Assembly (NCBI GenBank): GCA_002407675.1
Contig: DHNW01000005.1
Span: 1 to 48,183, forward strand
Direction: 5' to 3'
DNA length: 48,183 nt
Source: Ruminococcaceae bacterium UBA5406
Lineage (GTDB): Bacteria > Bacillota > Clostridia > Oscillospirales > Acutalibacteraceae
Under the pieces are notes generated by a model. It had not been told where the DNA came from and did no database searches. It worked only from the letters and a program-made list of their open reading frames with translations. Made by a program: the position numbers and the translations under genes. Below are positions 7,612 through 16,774 of this stretch, piece after piece. How positions within the stretch are numbered: the first letter of the stretch is position 1; each line of letters begins with the position of its first letter.

Positions 7612-7644
7612 GGTCACAAAAAAAGCTCCCGGAAATTCCGGGAG
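7612..7644 (-). terminator. Terminator of pnp
   Basis: Minus strand CTCCCGG-AATTT-CCGGGAG followed by C and a T7 run (7624-7618). It lies between the convergent pnp and Xre genes. Confidence 0.85.
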
Positions 7645-7655
7645 TTGAAAAATGA

Positions 7656-9884
7656 CTATCTCTGTCTGGATCGGCCCGGCACCGGCCGCTGTCCTGTGTG
7701 GGTTCCTCCACCACCCATCCGGTGGTCATCACGGCTGTATGGGCGCCTTGGAGGACGCCCCGAAGGGACATCGTTTTCCGGCACAAGCCCTTTCACTTCA
7801 ACCAGAGCTTCCCGGCGGGAAAGGTTCAGCCTCCCCCGGTCGTCAACATTGAGGACTTTCACCATGACTTCATCCCCGACGTTTACAACGTCCGTCACCT
7901 TATTGACACGCTTAACATCCAGCTGGGAAATATGCACCAGGCCCTCTTTTCCGGGGGCAATCTCGACAAAAGCGCCGAAATCCATTACGCGGGTAACCTT
8001 GCCGTTATAAATAGCGCCCGGTTCCGGGTCATTCACAATCGTATCCACGATATTGAGGGCACGCTTGCAGTTTTCCAGGCTGATGCCGGAAACAAACACG
8101 TGGCCGTCTTCTTCCACATCCACTTTGACACCGCATTCCGCGCAGATCTTCTGAATCACTTTTCCGCCCGAGCCGATTACTTCCCGGATTTTTTCAACAG
8201 GAATGGTCATAGAAAGCATTTTCGGCGCATAGGGTGAAAGCTCCTTGCGGGGCTCGGCAATTGTTTTCAGCAGGACTTCGTCAATGATATAGTCGCGCGC
8301 CTTGTGGGTCTTGTAAAGCGCTTCTTTGATCATTTCGGGGGTCAGGCCGTTAATTTTCAGATCCATCTGGATCGCTGTGATGCCCGCGTGGGTTCCGGCA
8401 ACCTTAAAGTCCATATCGCCGAAGAAATCTTCCAGGCCCTGGATGTCCACCATCGTCATCCAGCGCTCCCCCTCGGTGATCAGGCCGCAGGAAATTCCGG
8501 CAACCGGGGCTTTGATGGGAACGCCCGCATCCATCAGCGCCAATGTGGAACCGCAGATGGAAGCCTGCGACGTAGATCCGTTGGAAGAAAGCACCTCCGA
8601 AACCAAACGCATGGTGTAAGGGAACTCATCTACGGAGGGAATCACCGGGGCCAGCGCACGCTCGGCCAGGGCCCCGTGCCCGATTTCCCGGCGGCCCGGG
8701 CCGCGGCTCAGTTTTGTGTCGCCTGTGGAATAAGAAGGCATATTGTAATGATGGATATAACGCTTGGTTTCCTGCTCGTCAATGCCGTCGAAAGTCTGTT
8801 CTTCGCTGAGAGGGCCAAGGGTTGCAACGGTAAGGACCTGAGTCTGGCCGCGTGTGAACATACCGCTGCCATGGGCGCGGGGCAGAACGCCGACTTCTGC
8901 CGCAAGCGGCCGAATCTCGTCCATCTTTCTTCCGTCAACGCGCTTCTGTTCATCAAGAAGCCAGCGGCGGACAACATATTTCTGGGTTTTATAGAGGCAT
9001 TCGTCGATTTTCGCTTCCTGATCCGGATACACTTCATCGAATTTTTCATGGACCTTGTCGTATACCGGCTGCAGACGTGCGTCGCGCACATTTTTGTCGT
9101 CGGTATCAAGTGCGGCACGGATATCGTCAACGGCAAATTCTTTGATGGTATCCATCATTTCTTCGTCCGGCTCGTTGCTCGGGTAGCTGAATTTCTGCTT
9201 GCCGATTTCCTCCTGAATCCCCTTGATGAACGCAATGATCGGCTGGTTTGCCTTATGGCCGGCCATAATCCCGCCGTACATCACGTCGTCCGGGATTTCG
9301 TCGGCACCGGCCTCGATCATGGCAATGCGGGAATCGGTGGAAGCAACGGTAACGGCCATTTTTGATTTTTTCCGCTGTTCACTGTTGGGGTTAATCACAT
9401 ATTCACCGTCCACAAGGCCAACGGAAACGCCTGAAATGGGACCGTTCCACGGGATGTCCGAAATGCTGAGCGCAATGGATGTGCCCACCATGGCTGCGAT
9501 CTCAGGGGAGCAGTCATGGTCGACGCTCATCACCGTACAGACAATGGAGACGTCATTGCGCAGATCCTTTGGGAACAAAGGACGGATCGGGCGGTCAATC
9601 ATGCGGCAGGTGAGAGTTGCCTTTTCTGTCGGCCGGCCCTCGCGCTTCAGATAGGAACCTGGGATTTTGCCAACAGAATACATTTTCTCTTCATAATCTA
9701 CGGAAAGCGGGAAAAAATCCACGCCGTCACGGGGCTTTGCTGAAGCCGTGGCAGCCACATGCACAACCGTATCGCCATACCGTACAAGGCATTCGCCATT
9801 GGCCAGCTGCGCCATTTTTCCGGTTTCTACCGTGAGGGGACGCCCAGCAAAATCCGTCTTGTAGACCCTGTAGTTTTCAAACAT
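7656..9884 (-). CDS. pnp: Polynucleotide phosphorylase
   Basis: 3'-5' phosphorolytic exoribonuclease of mRNA turnover. Two RNase PH domains with the helical linker, then a KH domain (IREVIGSGGKVIQKICAECG) and an S1 domain (GAIYNGKVTRVMDFGAFVEI); a basic, proline-rich tail ends it. About 742 residues, normal size. ATG codons lie at 9890 and 9884; GGAGG sits only 2 nt from the first and 8 nt from the second, so I prefer 9884. Downstream of rpsO, the conserved order. Confidence 0.96.
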   Translation of the reverse strand: MFENYRVYKTDFAGRPLTVETGKMAQLANGECLVRYGDTVVHVAATASAKPRDGVDFFPLSVDYEEKMYSVGKIPGSYLKREGRPTEKATLTCRMIDRPIRPLFPKDLRNDVSIVCTVMSVDHDCSPEIAAMVGTSIALSISDIPWNGPISGVSVGLVDGEYVINPNSEQRKKSKMAVTVASTDSRIAMIEAGADEIPDDVMYGGIMAGHKANQPIIAFIKGIQEEIGKQKFSYPSNEPDEEMMDTIKEFAVDDIRAALDTDDKNVRDARLQPVYDKVHEKFDEVYPDQEAKIDECLYKTQKYVVRRWLLDEQKRVDGRKMDEIRPLAAEVGVLPRAHGSGMFTRGQTQVLTVATLGPLSEEQTFDGIDEQETKRYIHHYNMPSYSTGDTKLSRGPGRREIGHGALAERALAPVIPSVDEFPYTMRLVSEVLSSNGSTSQASICGSTLALMDAGVPIKAPVAGISCGLITEGERWMTMVDIQGLEDFFGDMDFKVAGTHAGITAIQMDLKINGLTPEMIKEALYKTHKARDYIIDEVLLKTIAEPRKELSPYAPKMLSMTIPVEKIREVIGSGGKVIQKICAECGVKVDVEEDGHVFVSGISLENCKRALNIVDTIVNDPEPGAIYNGKVTRVMDFGAFVEIAPGKEGLVHISQLDVKRVNKVTDVVNVGDEVMVKVLNVDDRGRLNLSRREALVEVKGLVPENDVPSGRPPRRPYSRDDHRMGGGGTHTGQRPVPGRSRQR

Positions 9885-10041
9885 TGCCATTTCCTCCGTG
9901 CATAGTTTTTAGTTTTCCCGGGACGCGGCGGGTTTAGCAATAAAACCGGCGTCCTTCCCCCCAAAAAAGGGCGTCCGTTTCACTGCTAAAACCCCGCTCC
10001 TCCCCGGAAGCGGTTGCGGAAAATTACAGCAAAAGGCCAAA

Positions 10042-10066
10042 GGCAGGCGGTGAAACGCCGCCTGCC
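10042..10066 (-). terminator. Hairpin between rpsO and pnp
   Basis: GGCAGGCGG and CCGCCTGCC pair perfectly (9 bp, 7-nt loop) just after the rpsO stop. The downstream tract is TTTGGCCTTTTG, weak for termination. It may allow partial read-through into pnp or act as an RNase III-type processing site, as known for rpsO-pnp in other bacteria. Confidence 0.6.
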
Positions 10067-10079
10067 CCCTTTTGCGTGT

Positions 10080-10343
10080 TTACTTGCGGATTCCAAGCCG
10101 TTCAATAATTGAACGGTAACGTTCGATATCGTTCTTTTGCAGATAATTCAGAAGATTTCTCCTGCGGCCGACCATTTTCAGAAGCCCGCGGCGGGAGTGG
10201 TGATCTTTTTTGTGGGCTTTCAGATGTTCCGTCAGGGCATTGATGCGCTTCGTCAGCACAGCAATCTGTACTTCCGGAGAACCCGTATCACCCTCATGAA
10301 GAGCATATTCGTGAATTACAGCCGTTTTTTCTTCTTTTTGCAT
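10080..10343 (-). CDS. rpsO: 30S ribosomal protein S15
   Basis: Binds the central domain of 16S rRNA early in 30S assembly. It has 87 residues with the S15 landmarks DTGSPEVQIAVLT, LTEHLKAHKKDHHSRRGLL and YLQKNDIERYRSIIERLGIRK. The frame is open further upstream, but the ATG at 10343 (MQKEEKTAVIHEY) is the family start and has AAGGTGG upstream. It has its own promoter and a ~100-nt leader. Confidence 0.97.
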   Translation of the reverse strand: MQKEEKTAVIHEYALHEGDTGSPEVQIAVLTKRINALTEHLKAHKKDHHSRRGLLKMVGRRRNLLNYLQKNDIERYRSIIERLGIRK

Positions 10344-10476
10344 AATCTTTTCCACCTTTTTTAAATTCCCGCAGCCGCAGAAAAGGGCAGGTGAATCTCC
10401 CCGTTGGGGCATTCCCCCTGATCCGCGGAAGGGGTACAGTAGTAATTAGTATATCACACCGATTTTCATTTGTAAA
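10344..10476 (-). promoter_or_regulatory. rpsO promoter and structured leader
   Basis: Minus strand TTTACA (10476-10471), 17-nt spacer, TATACT (10453-10448), next to the ribF stop. The ~100-nt leader contains CCCC...GGGG hairpin options around CCCCAACGGGGA. S15 is known to repress its own translation through leader structures; whether this leader does so is inference. Confidence 0.65.
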
Positions 10477-10478
10477 TA

Positions 10479-11405
10479 TTACACAAATGAATCGTTTGGA
10501 AAACGGTCTGAAAAATATTCCAATGCCTGGCTGCCGTTCCGCCGGATTTCCTCTTTCAGTTCGGCAAGGCCAGGGAATTTTCGCTCCGGCCGCAGGAATT
10601 TGAGGAATTCCACCGATACGGCAGCCCCGTACAGCGCAGGGCCGGAATAGCGGGGCATCCAGGTTTCTGCCAGAATACAGGAAGATCCCACCGTAGGCTT
10701 AACACCAACATTGGTAACTCCGCAGTACCGTCTGCCCCCGGCGGTAACCGCGGTAACGTATACACCGAATTTCGGAAGAGCAAACTCTTCAGGCGGAGCC
10801 TGGTTGATGGTGGGGGTGCCGAGCTGCCGCCCGAGTTTTCTCCCGGAAAGGACAGGCAGTTCATACCCGAACGGCCGCCCGAGAAGACGGGCCGCCTCTT
10901 CCACTTTTCCGGCAGAAATCAGGTGCCGGATGCGGGTTGAACTGACCGGCGTGCCGCCGTCCAGCACAGGGCCGGCAACGGCGGTTTTGATCCCGTGTTT
11001 CGAGCAGAGAACCGCCAGGTCGCCGCTGCCGGCCCGGCCGCCGCGCCCAAAGGTAAAGTTGAAGCCGCAGCAGGCTTTTTGGGCATGGCATACGCCCGAA
11101 AGGACTTCCGTGATAAATGTTGCCGGCTCCATATCCCGCACGGAATCAAAATTCAGCAGATACACCTGCCGGACACCCATTTCTTCCAGCAGCTCCATTT
11201 TCTTTTTTCGGGGAAGGAGAAGTCCGCCGCCCGGAACAGTCTTGGGGCTGTCTGCAAAAGTCAAGACAGTAGGGGCAAGGCCGTCTGCTGCCCCGGCCAG
11301 CGCCAGCGAAATCACTTTTTGGTGACCCCGGTGCAGGCCGTCAAAATTGCCCAGCGCCACGGCGGTATCCATTTCGGATTCATTCAGGCCGTAAAAGACT
11401 TTCAT
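10479..11405 (-). CDS. ribF: Bifunctional riboflavin kinase/FAD synthetase
   Basis: Makes FMN and then FAD. The N-terminal nucleotidyltransferase domain shows ALGNFDGLHRGHQKVI at residues ~17-32. The C-terminal riboflavin kinase domain shows GRQLGTPTINQAPPEEFALP. It has 308 residues, a normal size. The open frame extends upstream, but the ATG at 11405 overlaps the truB stop as ATGA, has AGGAGG upstream and gives the family N-terminus (MKVFYGL). Confidence 0.95.
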   Translation of the reverse strand: MKVFYGLNESEMDTAVALGNFDGLHRGHQKVISLALAGAADGLAPTVLTFADSPKTVPGGGLLLPRKKKMELLEEMGVRQVYLLNFDSVRDMEPATFITEVLSGVCHAQKACCGFNFTFGRGGRAGSGDLAVLCSKHGIKTAVAGPVLDGGTPVSSTRIRHLISAGKVEEAARLLGRPFGYELPVLSGRKLGRQLGTPTINQAPPEEFALPKFGVYVTAVTAGGRRYCGVTNVGVKPTVGSSCILAETWMPRYSGPALYGAAVSVEFLKFLRPERKFPGLAELKEEIRRNGSQALEYFSDRFPNDSFV

Positions 11406-12340
11406 CCGCCGTTCCTCCTTTTGTCCGTTTTCCCCTGCTCTGCCGGACAAAACAGGCGCAGAACCCGAATCTGCCCGTTTTGAGCCTCTCCGAGGCCGAG
11501 AAATTCCCCCTCCGGAGAAAGGACGCGGTACCGGGCGCCCTGCGGCGGGTTCTCTGCCCGCAGGGCGGTGCGGGAAAGATCCAGCGCCCCGCCGTTGGCA
11601 AACCGCCTTGCCTGCGCCTGCGAAACTCGAACACCGGGCAGAGAGGCAAAGAGAGATTCGGCCGGAAGCAGCCTTTCGGCCAGCCGGCCTTCTGCGACAA
11701 ACTCCCGAACCTGTTCCAGCGTTACCGCGTCGGCAAGCGAAAACCCGGACGCGCGCGTGCGCCGAAGCGACGACAAAGTCCCATAAGTACCTAAAATCCG
11801 GCCGATATCTGTGCAGAGGGTGCGAATGTAAGTTCCCCTGGAGCAGGAGACCAGCAGCTCCCCAGACTGCTCCGCTTCATCAAATTTTGTAAGCTCCAGC
11901 CGGTAAATCGTAATGGCGCGTTTCTTGCGCTCCACCTCAATCCCCCGCCGTGCAAGATCATACAGCCTGCGGCCGTTTACACTTACGGCGGAGTACATCG
12001 GGGGCGTTTGAAGAATCTCGCCCCGGAACCGGGAAAGGGCATTTTCAACCTGCGGCCTGTCCGCCCGTTCCGCACTGCGGGAAACAGTTTTCCCCGTAAT
12101 ATCCTGCGTATCGGTTTCGAAGCCGAGGCGAAAACCCGCCCGGTATTCTTTTCCGGCGTCTTCCAGCAGGGAAGCTGCGCGCGTTGCCGTGCCCAGCAGA
12201 AGCGGCAGCACGCCGGTCGCCATGGGATCCAGCGTCCCTGTATGCCCGATTTTTCGTTCCCTGCAGATCCCGCGCATCACGGCTACCACATCAAAAGACG
12301 TGAAACCGGCGGGCTTGTCCATGACAATGATTCCGTTCAT
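11402..12340 (-). CDS. truB: tRNA pseudouridine(55) synthase
   Basis: Forms pseudouridine 55 in the tRNA T-loop. It has 312 residues, with the N-terminal KPAGFTSFDVV, the catalytic-aspartate motif GHTGTLDPMATGVLP, and RGTYIRTLCTDIG further on. A C-terminal PUA-like extension of ~70 residues is present. Four-base overlaps with nrnA upstream and ribF downstream indicate translational coupling. Confidence 0.96.
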   Translation of the reverse strand: MNGIIVMDKPAGFTSFDVVAVMRGICRERKIGHTGTLDPMATGVLPLLLGTATRAASLLEDAGKEYRAGFRLGFETDTQDITGKTVSRSAERADRPQVENALSRFRGEILQTPPMYSAVSVNGRRLYDLARRGIEVERKKRAITIYRLELTKFDEAEQSGELLVSCSRGTYIRTLCTDIGRILGTYGTLSSLRRTRASGFSLADAVTLEQVREFVAEGRLAERLLPAESLFASLPGVRVSQAQARRFANGGALDLSRTALRAENPPQGARYRVLSPEGEFLGLGEAQNGQIRVLRLFCPAEQGKTDKRRNGG

Positions 12341-13290
12341 GCGATTGTATCCAGATGCTCCCTTACTGCTAAAAGGATTTTCTTTTCGGCCTCGTCAGCG
12401 GACGCATGAAGAGTGCAGCCCGCGGCGCCTTTATGGCCTCCGCCGCCGAATTTGGCGCAGATGAGCGAAGCGTTCGCCGGCGGATGCGCGCGCAGCGAAA
12501 CCTTGTAGTCGCCGCCGTCCTTTTCGCGCAGCGTAACCCCGACGGTCACCCCTTCAATGGCCCGCGGGATTGTCGCAAGACCGTCCAGATCGTCTTCCGT
12601 CGCTCCGGACTCGGCGATCATCTGTTTTGTGATGCGGATAACGGCGACTTTTCCCCCGCAGCCGTACCGGATGGTATCCAGCACGCGCCGCTCCATTTCC
12701 ATGCGGGCGCGGCTTTTGGTGTCGAACATGACGCGGTTGATGCCGGGTGCATCGATTCCGGTTTCTACTAAATCGGCGGCGATCCGGTAGGTTGCGGGCG
12801 TCACATTGATGTATTTGAAACAGCCCGTATCCGTTGTTATGCCGGTGTAAAGCGCGGCGGCAATGGACCGGTCAATCTTGACTCCAAGAAGATGCAGCAG
12901 GGCAAAGATGATCTCGCACGTGGCCGCGGCCTTGGGATCCACATAATTATTCCGGGCAAAACGGGTATTGGACGGGTGATGGTCCATGCACAGATCGACC
13001 TTTCCCCCGTACTCCGACAAGAGCGGTTCGCCGAACAGGGCCTCGTCTGCAATATCGACGCTCACAACAAAATCGGGCTCAAAGCTGTCTTCCGGCAGAT
13101 CTTTAAACAGAAAGCGGTATTTCGGTCCTATGGGATCCGAGCAGCGCACCGAAGCACGCCTTCCCATCTGCCGCAGCCCGCGGCAAAGGGCACTGCCGCA
13201 GCCCAGCGTGTCCCCGTCCGGCGACTGGTGGCACAGAATCAATACGCGCTGGGCACCGCGCAGGAGACCGGCAGCTTCTTCAAGATTCAT
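12337..13290 (-). CDS. nrnA: Bifunctional oligoribonuclease/pAp phosphatase (DHH-DHHA1)
   Basis: Degrades nano-RNAs and dephosphorylates 3'-phosphoadenosine 5'-phosphate. The DHH domain carries HQSPDGDTLGCGSAL and MDHHPSNTRF, and the DHHA1 domain ends with KFGGGGHKGAAGCTL. It has 317 residues, typical. The start overlaps the rbfA stop by 11 bp and the end overlaps truB, the usual Firmicutes order. Confidence 0.93.
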   Translation of the reverse strand: MNLEEAAGLLRGAQRVLILCHQSPDGDTLGCGSALCRGLRQMGRRASVRCSDPIGPKYRFLFKDLPEDSFEPDFVVSVDIADEALFGEPLLSEYGGKVDLCMDHHPSNTRFARNNYVDPKAAATCEIIFALLHLLGVKIDRSIAAALYTGITTDTGCFKYINVTPATYRIAADLVETGIDAPGINRVMFDTKSRARMEMERRVLDTIRYGCGGKVAVIRITKQMIAESGATEDDLDGLATIPRAIEGVTVGVTLREKDGGDYKVSLRAHPPANASLICAKFGGGGHKGAAGCTLHASADEAEKKILLAVREHLDTIA

Positions 13291-13642
13291 GGTGCGCGTC
13301 CTCCTCTTTCAGATCATCCAGAATCCGGGAAATATTGGCCCCGTATTCAATGGCGTCGGTGGCCCGGAACGTGAGTTCCGGCACCTTCCGCAGCGGAAGC
13401 CGTGCGCCGAGTTCGTGGCGGATAAAACCGGAGGCAGATTTCAGCCCTTGTACAGCGGTTTCAGCGCGCTCCATCCCGTCCATTGCGCTGATATACACCG
13501 TCCCGTAAGAAAGGTCGCTGGAAACTTTTACGCGCACAATGCTGATGATACCCTGTACGCGCGGATCTTTCAGTTCCCGCAGAATTGCGGTCAATTCCCT
13601 CTTGATATCCTCCGTTATGCGGTCCAGCCTATGGCTTGCCAT
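13280..13642 (-). CDS. rbfA: 30S ribosome-binding factor A
   Basis: Late 30S maturation factor binding near the 16S 5' helix. 120 residues with the type-II KH fold pattern: RLDRITEDIKRELTAILREL at the start, DPRVQGIISIVRVKVS, and LRKVPELTFRATDAIEYG near the C-terminus. Between infB and nrnA, the conserved position. Confidence 0.95.
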   Translation of the reverse strand: MASHRLDRITEDIKRELTAILRELKDPRVQGIISIVRVKVSSDLSYGTVYISAMDGMERAETAVQGLKSASGFIRHELGARLPLRKVPELTFRATDAIEYGANISRILDDLKEEDAHHES

Positions 13643-13701
13643 ATTTTTCGCCCCTTTTGGCCCCGGCCGTGCGGATCTTTTGATCCGGCACGAGGCGGGG
13701 A

Positions 13702-16161
13702 TTACTCCTTGTATTCTTCCATGGTGTAGGCTTCGAAAACGTCGCCTTCCTTAATGTCATTAAACTTCTCGAGGCCAATGCCGCAGTCGAAGCCTTCGAG
13801 GACTTCTTTCGCATCGTCTTTGAACCGTTTCAGAGAAGCAATGCGGTCTTCTGAGACAACAATGCCGTCGCGCACGACGCGGATCTGCGCTGTGCGGGTA
13901 ACCTTGCCGGACATTACATGGGCTCCGGCGATGGTACCAACACTGCTGATGCGGTAGATCTGACGGACTTCCGCTTTGCCGAGGCTGGATTCCCGGACTT
14001 TCGGCGCCAGCATACCCTTGAGGGCAGAACCGATTTCATTGATGCAGTCGTAGATCACGCGGTACAAGCGGATATCGACGCCGTCGCGCTTGGCATTTTC
14101 TTCGGCGACGGAATCGGGCCGCACATTGAAGCCGACGATGATGGCCTTGGACGCCGCCGCCAGCATGACGTCGGATTCGCTGATGGCGCCGACGCCGCTG
14201 TGGATGATGTCAACGCGCGCCTCTTCGTTGCTCAGCTTCTGGAGCGACTGGCAGACCGCCTCGACGGATCCCTGGACATCCGCCTTGACAATCAGATGCA
14301 GTTCTTTGATATCGCCTTCCTGCATCTGCTCAAACAGGTTGTCAAGCGTAACCTTGGTGCGGGCATTGAACCGTTCTTCCTTCTGATCATGGCGGCGCTG
14401 GGCAACCAGCTCGCGGGCGAGGCGCTCATCGGTAACGGCGTTCACAATATCGCCGCCCGTGGGGACGTCGTCCAGGCCGGTGATTTCAACCGGAACGCTC
14501 GGCCCGGCGGACTGGATCGCCTTTCCGTTTTCATCCGTCATGGCGCGCACGCGCCCGACTGTCGTCCCCGCAACAAGGGTATCCCCTACGTGCAGGGTAC
14601 CGTTCTGAACCAGCATTGTGGCCACGGGGCCGCGCCCTTTATCCAGCCTTGCCTCAATGACGGTGCCTTTGGCGGCGCGGTCCGGGTTGGCCTTGAGCTC
14701 TTTCATATCGGCAACCAGCAGGATGGTCTCCAGAAGTTCCTTGATGCCGGTTTTTTTCACGGCGGAAACCGGAACACACGGCGTGTCGCCGCCCCATTCC
14801 TCCGGGATGAGTTCGTATTTAGTCAGCTGCTCCATCACCATCTGGGGGTTGGCACCCGGCTTATCCATTTTATTGATGGCAACAATGATGGAAACTTTGG
14901 CCGCCTTGGCGTGGTTGATTGCTTCCACGGTCTGCGGCATAATGCCGTCATCCGCCGCAACAACCAGCACGGCAATATCCGTCACCTGCGCACCGCGTGC
15001 GCGCATAGTGGTGAATGCTTCGTGGCCGGGGGTGTCCAGAAATGTAACGTCGCGTCCGTCAACTTTAACCTGATAGGCGCCGATATGCTGGGTAATGCCG
15101 CCCGCCTCGGTGGAAGTGACGTTGGTGTGGCGGATAGCATCCAGCAGGGATGTTTTGCCGTGATCCACGTGGCCCATAACCACTACGACCGGAGCACGCG
15201 GAACCAGATTGTCATCTTTGTCTTCACTGTCGTCAATAATGCGGTCTTCAATGGTGACGATGACTTCTTTCTGCACTTTAGCGTGGAACTCCATTGCTAC
15301 AAGCGAAGCAGTGTCAAAATCAATTACGTCGTTTACAGCTGCAAACACACCCATCCCCATCAGTTTTTTAATAACCTCGGCCGCTGTTGCCTTTAGGCGC
15401 ATAGCCAGCTCGCCTACGGTGATCTGGTCTGGGATCTGCACGGTAATGGGCTTGTTTTTGCGCTCCAGCGCAATGCGGCGCAGGCGCTGGGCCTCCGTTT
15501 CCCTGTGGGCATTGCGCGGCCTGCGGCGGTACTGGCTGCTGCGCTGGGTCAGCTTCTGCTTCCGGACGATATTGTCGTTGGGCCGGACTTTTTCAGAAGC
15601 GAGGCGGTCATATTTCTCGTTGTACTTATCCAGTTCCACATGGGAGGAATGCATATCGACGATCCTGCCGGAGGGGCGGGTAATCGTGCCGCCGGTTTTC
15701 ATGTGGATACCCTCCTGCTGCGGCGGGTTCTTCTTCTGCGTTGCACGCTGCGGCTGAGCGGTGCGCGGCCGGTTTTGCTGCGGGCGCTGCCGAGAGGCCG
15801 CCTGACCTCCCTGCCGCGCGTTCCCCTGCCGCGGCCTGCCGCTTGCTGCCCTGCGATCCGGCCGGGCGGGCTGTGCCGGAGCTTTTGCCGCCTTGGGGGA
15901 ATTTTCGGGTTCAATTGCTACATCCGGTTTTTCGGGTTCCACAACCGGGTGCCGCTTTTCCGCCTGAGCAAAATACGCATTCAAGTCTTTGGAACTGTGC
16001 TGCTGGGTAAATGTCTCAAACACAATATCCAGTTCGTCTTCCGTAAGGGCCGTCATGTGTTTCGGCTTGCTTCCCGTGTATTTTTCCAGCGGATCGATCA
16101 CATCCTTGTTTGGAATGTTGAGATCGCCCGCCACATCGTGGACCCTGTATTTTATCATCAT
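13702..16161 (-). CDS. infB: Translation initiation factor IF-2
   Basis: GTPase that places initiator tRNA on the ribosome. It has 819 residues: an N-terminal IF2_N-like region, a basic glutamine/arginine/proline-rich linker (about 85-215), then the G domain with GHVDHGKTSLLD, DTPGHEAF and NKMDKP, followed by domains II-IV. The ATG at 16161 has GGAGG nine nt upstream and overlaps the stop of the L7Ae-like gene. Confidence 0.97.
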   Translation of the reverse strand: MMIKYRVHDVAGDLNIPNKDVIDPLEKYTGSKPKHMTALTEDELDIVFETFTQQHSSKDLNAYFAQAEKRHPVVEPEKPDVAIEPENSPKAAKAPAQPARPDRRAASGRPRQGNARQGGQAASRQRPQQNRPRTAQPQRATQKKNPPQQEGIHMKTGGTITRPSGRIVDMHSSHVELDKYNEKYDRLASEKVRPNDNIVRKQKLTQRSSQYRRRPRNAHRETEAQRLRRIALERKNKPITVQIPDQITVGELAMRLKATAAEVIKKLMGMGVFAAVNDVIDFDTASLVAMEFHAKVQKEVIVTIEDRIIDDSEDKDDNLVPRAPVVVVMGHVDHGKTSLLDAIRHTNVTSTEAGGITQHIGAYQVKVDGRDVTFLDTPGHEAFTTMRARGAQVTDIAVLVVAADDGIMPQTVEAINHAKAAKVSIIVAINKMDKPGANPQMVMEQLTKYELIPEEWGGDTPCVPVSAVKKTGIKELLETILLVADMKELKANPDRAAKGTVIEARLDKGRGPVATMLVQNGTLHVGDTLVAGTTVGRVRAMTDENGKAIQSAGPSVPVEITGLDDVPTGGDIVNAVTDERLARELVAQRRHDQKEERFNARTKVTLDNLFEQMQEGDIKELHLIVKADVQGSVEAVCQSLQKLSNEEARVDIIHSGVGAISESDVMLAAASKAIIVGFNVRPDSVAEENAKRDGVDIRLYRVIYDCINEIGSALKGMLAPKVRESSLGKAEVRQIYRISSVGTIAGAHVMSGKVTRTAQIRVVRDGIVVSEDRIASLKRFKDDAKEVLEGFDCGIGLEKFNDIKEGDVFEAYTMEEYKE

Positions 16162-16487
16162 AATGTCATTCCTCCTCGTCCTTCCGCAACCAGCGCCAGC
16201 AGTGCCTTTGCAAATCCCGCATCATTTACCGCAATCACGCCCACCCGTTTTCCCAGGGCGTATTCCAGGCTATCCATGCCGACCGCGATATCCGCTGTGC
16301 GTACGCCGGTTTTTTCCGCTTCCGCGCGCATCTTTGCCGCCGTCCGGGGTGAAAGCCCCTGCGCAAGCAGGATCAGCCGGGTGCGGTGCCTGCGCACCGC
16401 CTGGCTGGCCGCTTCGGTCCCAAGGGCCAGCGCCCCGGCACGGCGGGCAATTCCAAGAAGATGCAGCAGCTGTTCATCCGTTTCCAA
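16158..16487 (-). CDS. ylxQ: L7Ae-family K-turn RNA-binding protein (YlxQ type)
   Basis: A 109-residue L7Ae/L30e-fold protein: LLHLLGIARRAGALALGTEA, TRLILLAQGLSPRTAAKM and GKRVGVIAVNDAGFAKAL. Such proteins bind K-turn RNA; the cellular role of YlxQ is not settled. I start at TTG 16487 because GGAGG lies six nt upstream and the family N-terminus begins there; it overlaps ylxR by 14 bp. Standard position between ylxR and infB. Confidence 0.88.
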   Translation of the reverse strand: METDEQLLHLLGIARRAGALALGTEAASQAVRRHRTRLILLAQGLSPRTAAKMRAEAEKTGVRTADIAVGMDSLEYALGKRVGVIAVNDAGFAKALLALVAEGRGGMTL

Positions 16488-16746
16488 GCAGTTCCTCCTC
16501 CATGCAGTCGTACACTTCATCCGGTATCTTGCACGACAGGGCTTTTTCAAACCGCCGGGCCTTGCGCGCAGACTTCAGGCAGGCGGCGCTCCGGCACACA
16601 TAAACGCCGCGGCCGGGTTTGCGGCCGGTCAAGTCGAGGGAAACCTCCCCTTCGGGCGATTTTACCACCCGGACCAGCTCTTTTTTCGGTTTCATCTCTC
16701 CGCAGCCGGCGCACATACGCATCGGCATTTTCCGCTTCCGAACCAT
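16474..16746 (-). CDS. ylxR: YlxR-family RNA-binding protein
   Basis: A 90-residue protein with the hallmark RMCAGCGEMKPKKELVRVV and GRGVYVCRSAACL. Recent literature links YlxR (RnpM) to RNase P modulation in Firmicutes; nucleic-acid binding is generally accepted. Follows nusA by 28 bp in the conserved operon. Confidence 0.92.
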   Translation of the reverse strand: MVRKRKMPMRMCAGCGEMKPKKELVRVVKSPEGEVSLDLTGRKPGRGVYVCRSAACLKSARKARRFEKALSCKIPDEVYDCMEEELLGNG

Positions 16747-16774
16747 GAATCGAGCCTCCTAGCCCGGCCAGCGC

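Noticed and set aside
13918..15396. 492-aa open frame on the plus strand
   Set aside because: Lies wholly antisense to infB, has low-complexity His/Asp/Gly-rich content and no ribosome site; a shadow of GC-rich codon bias.
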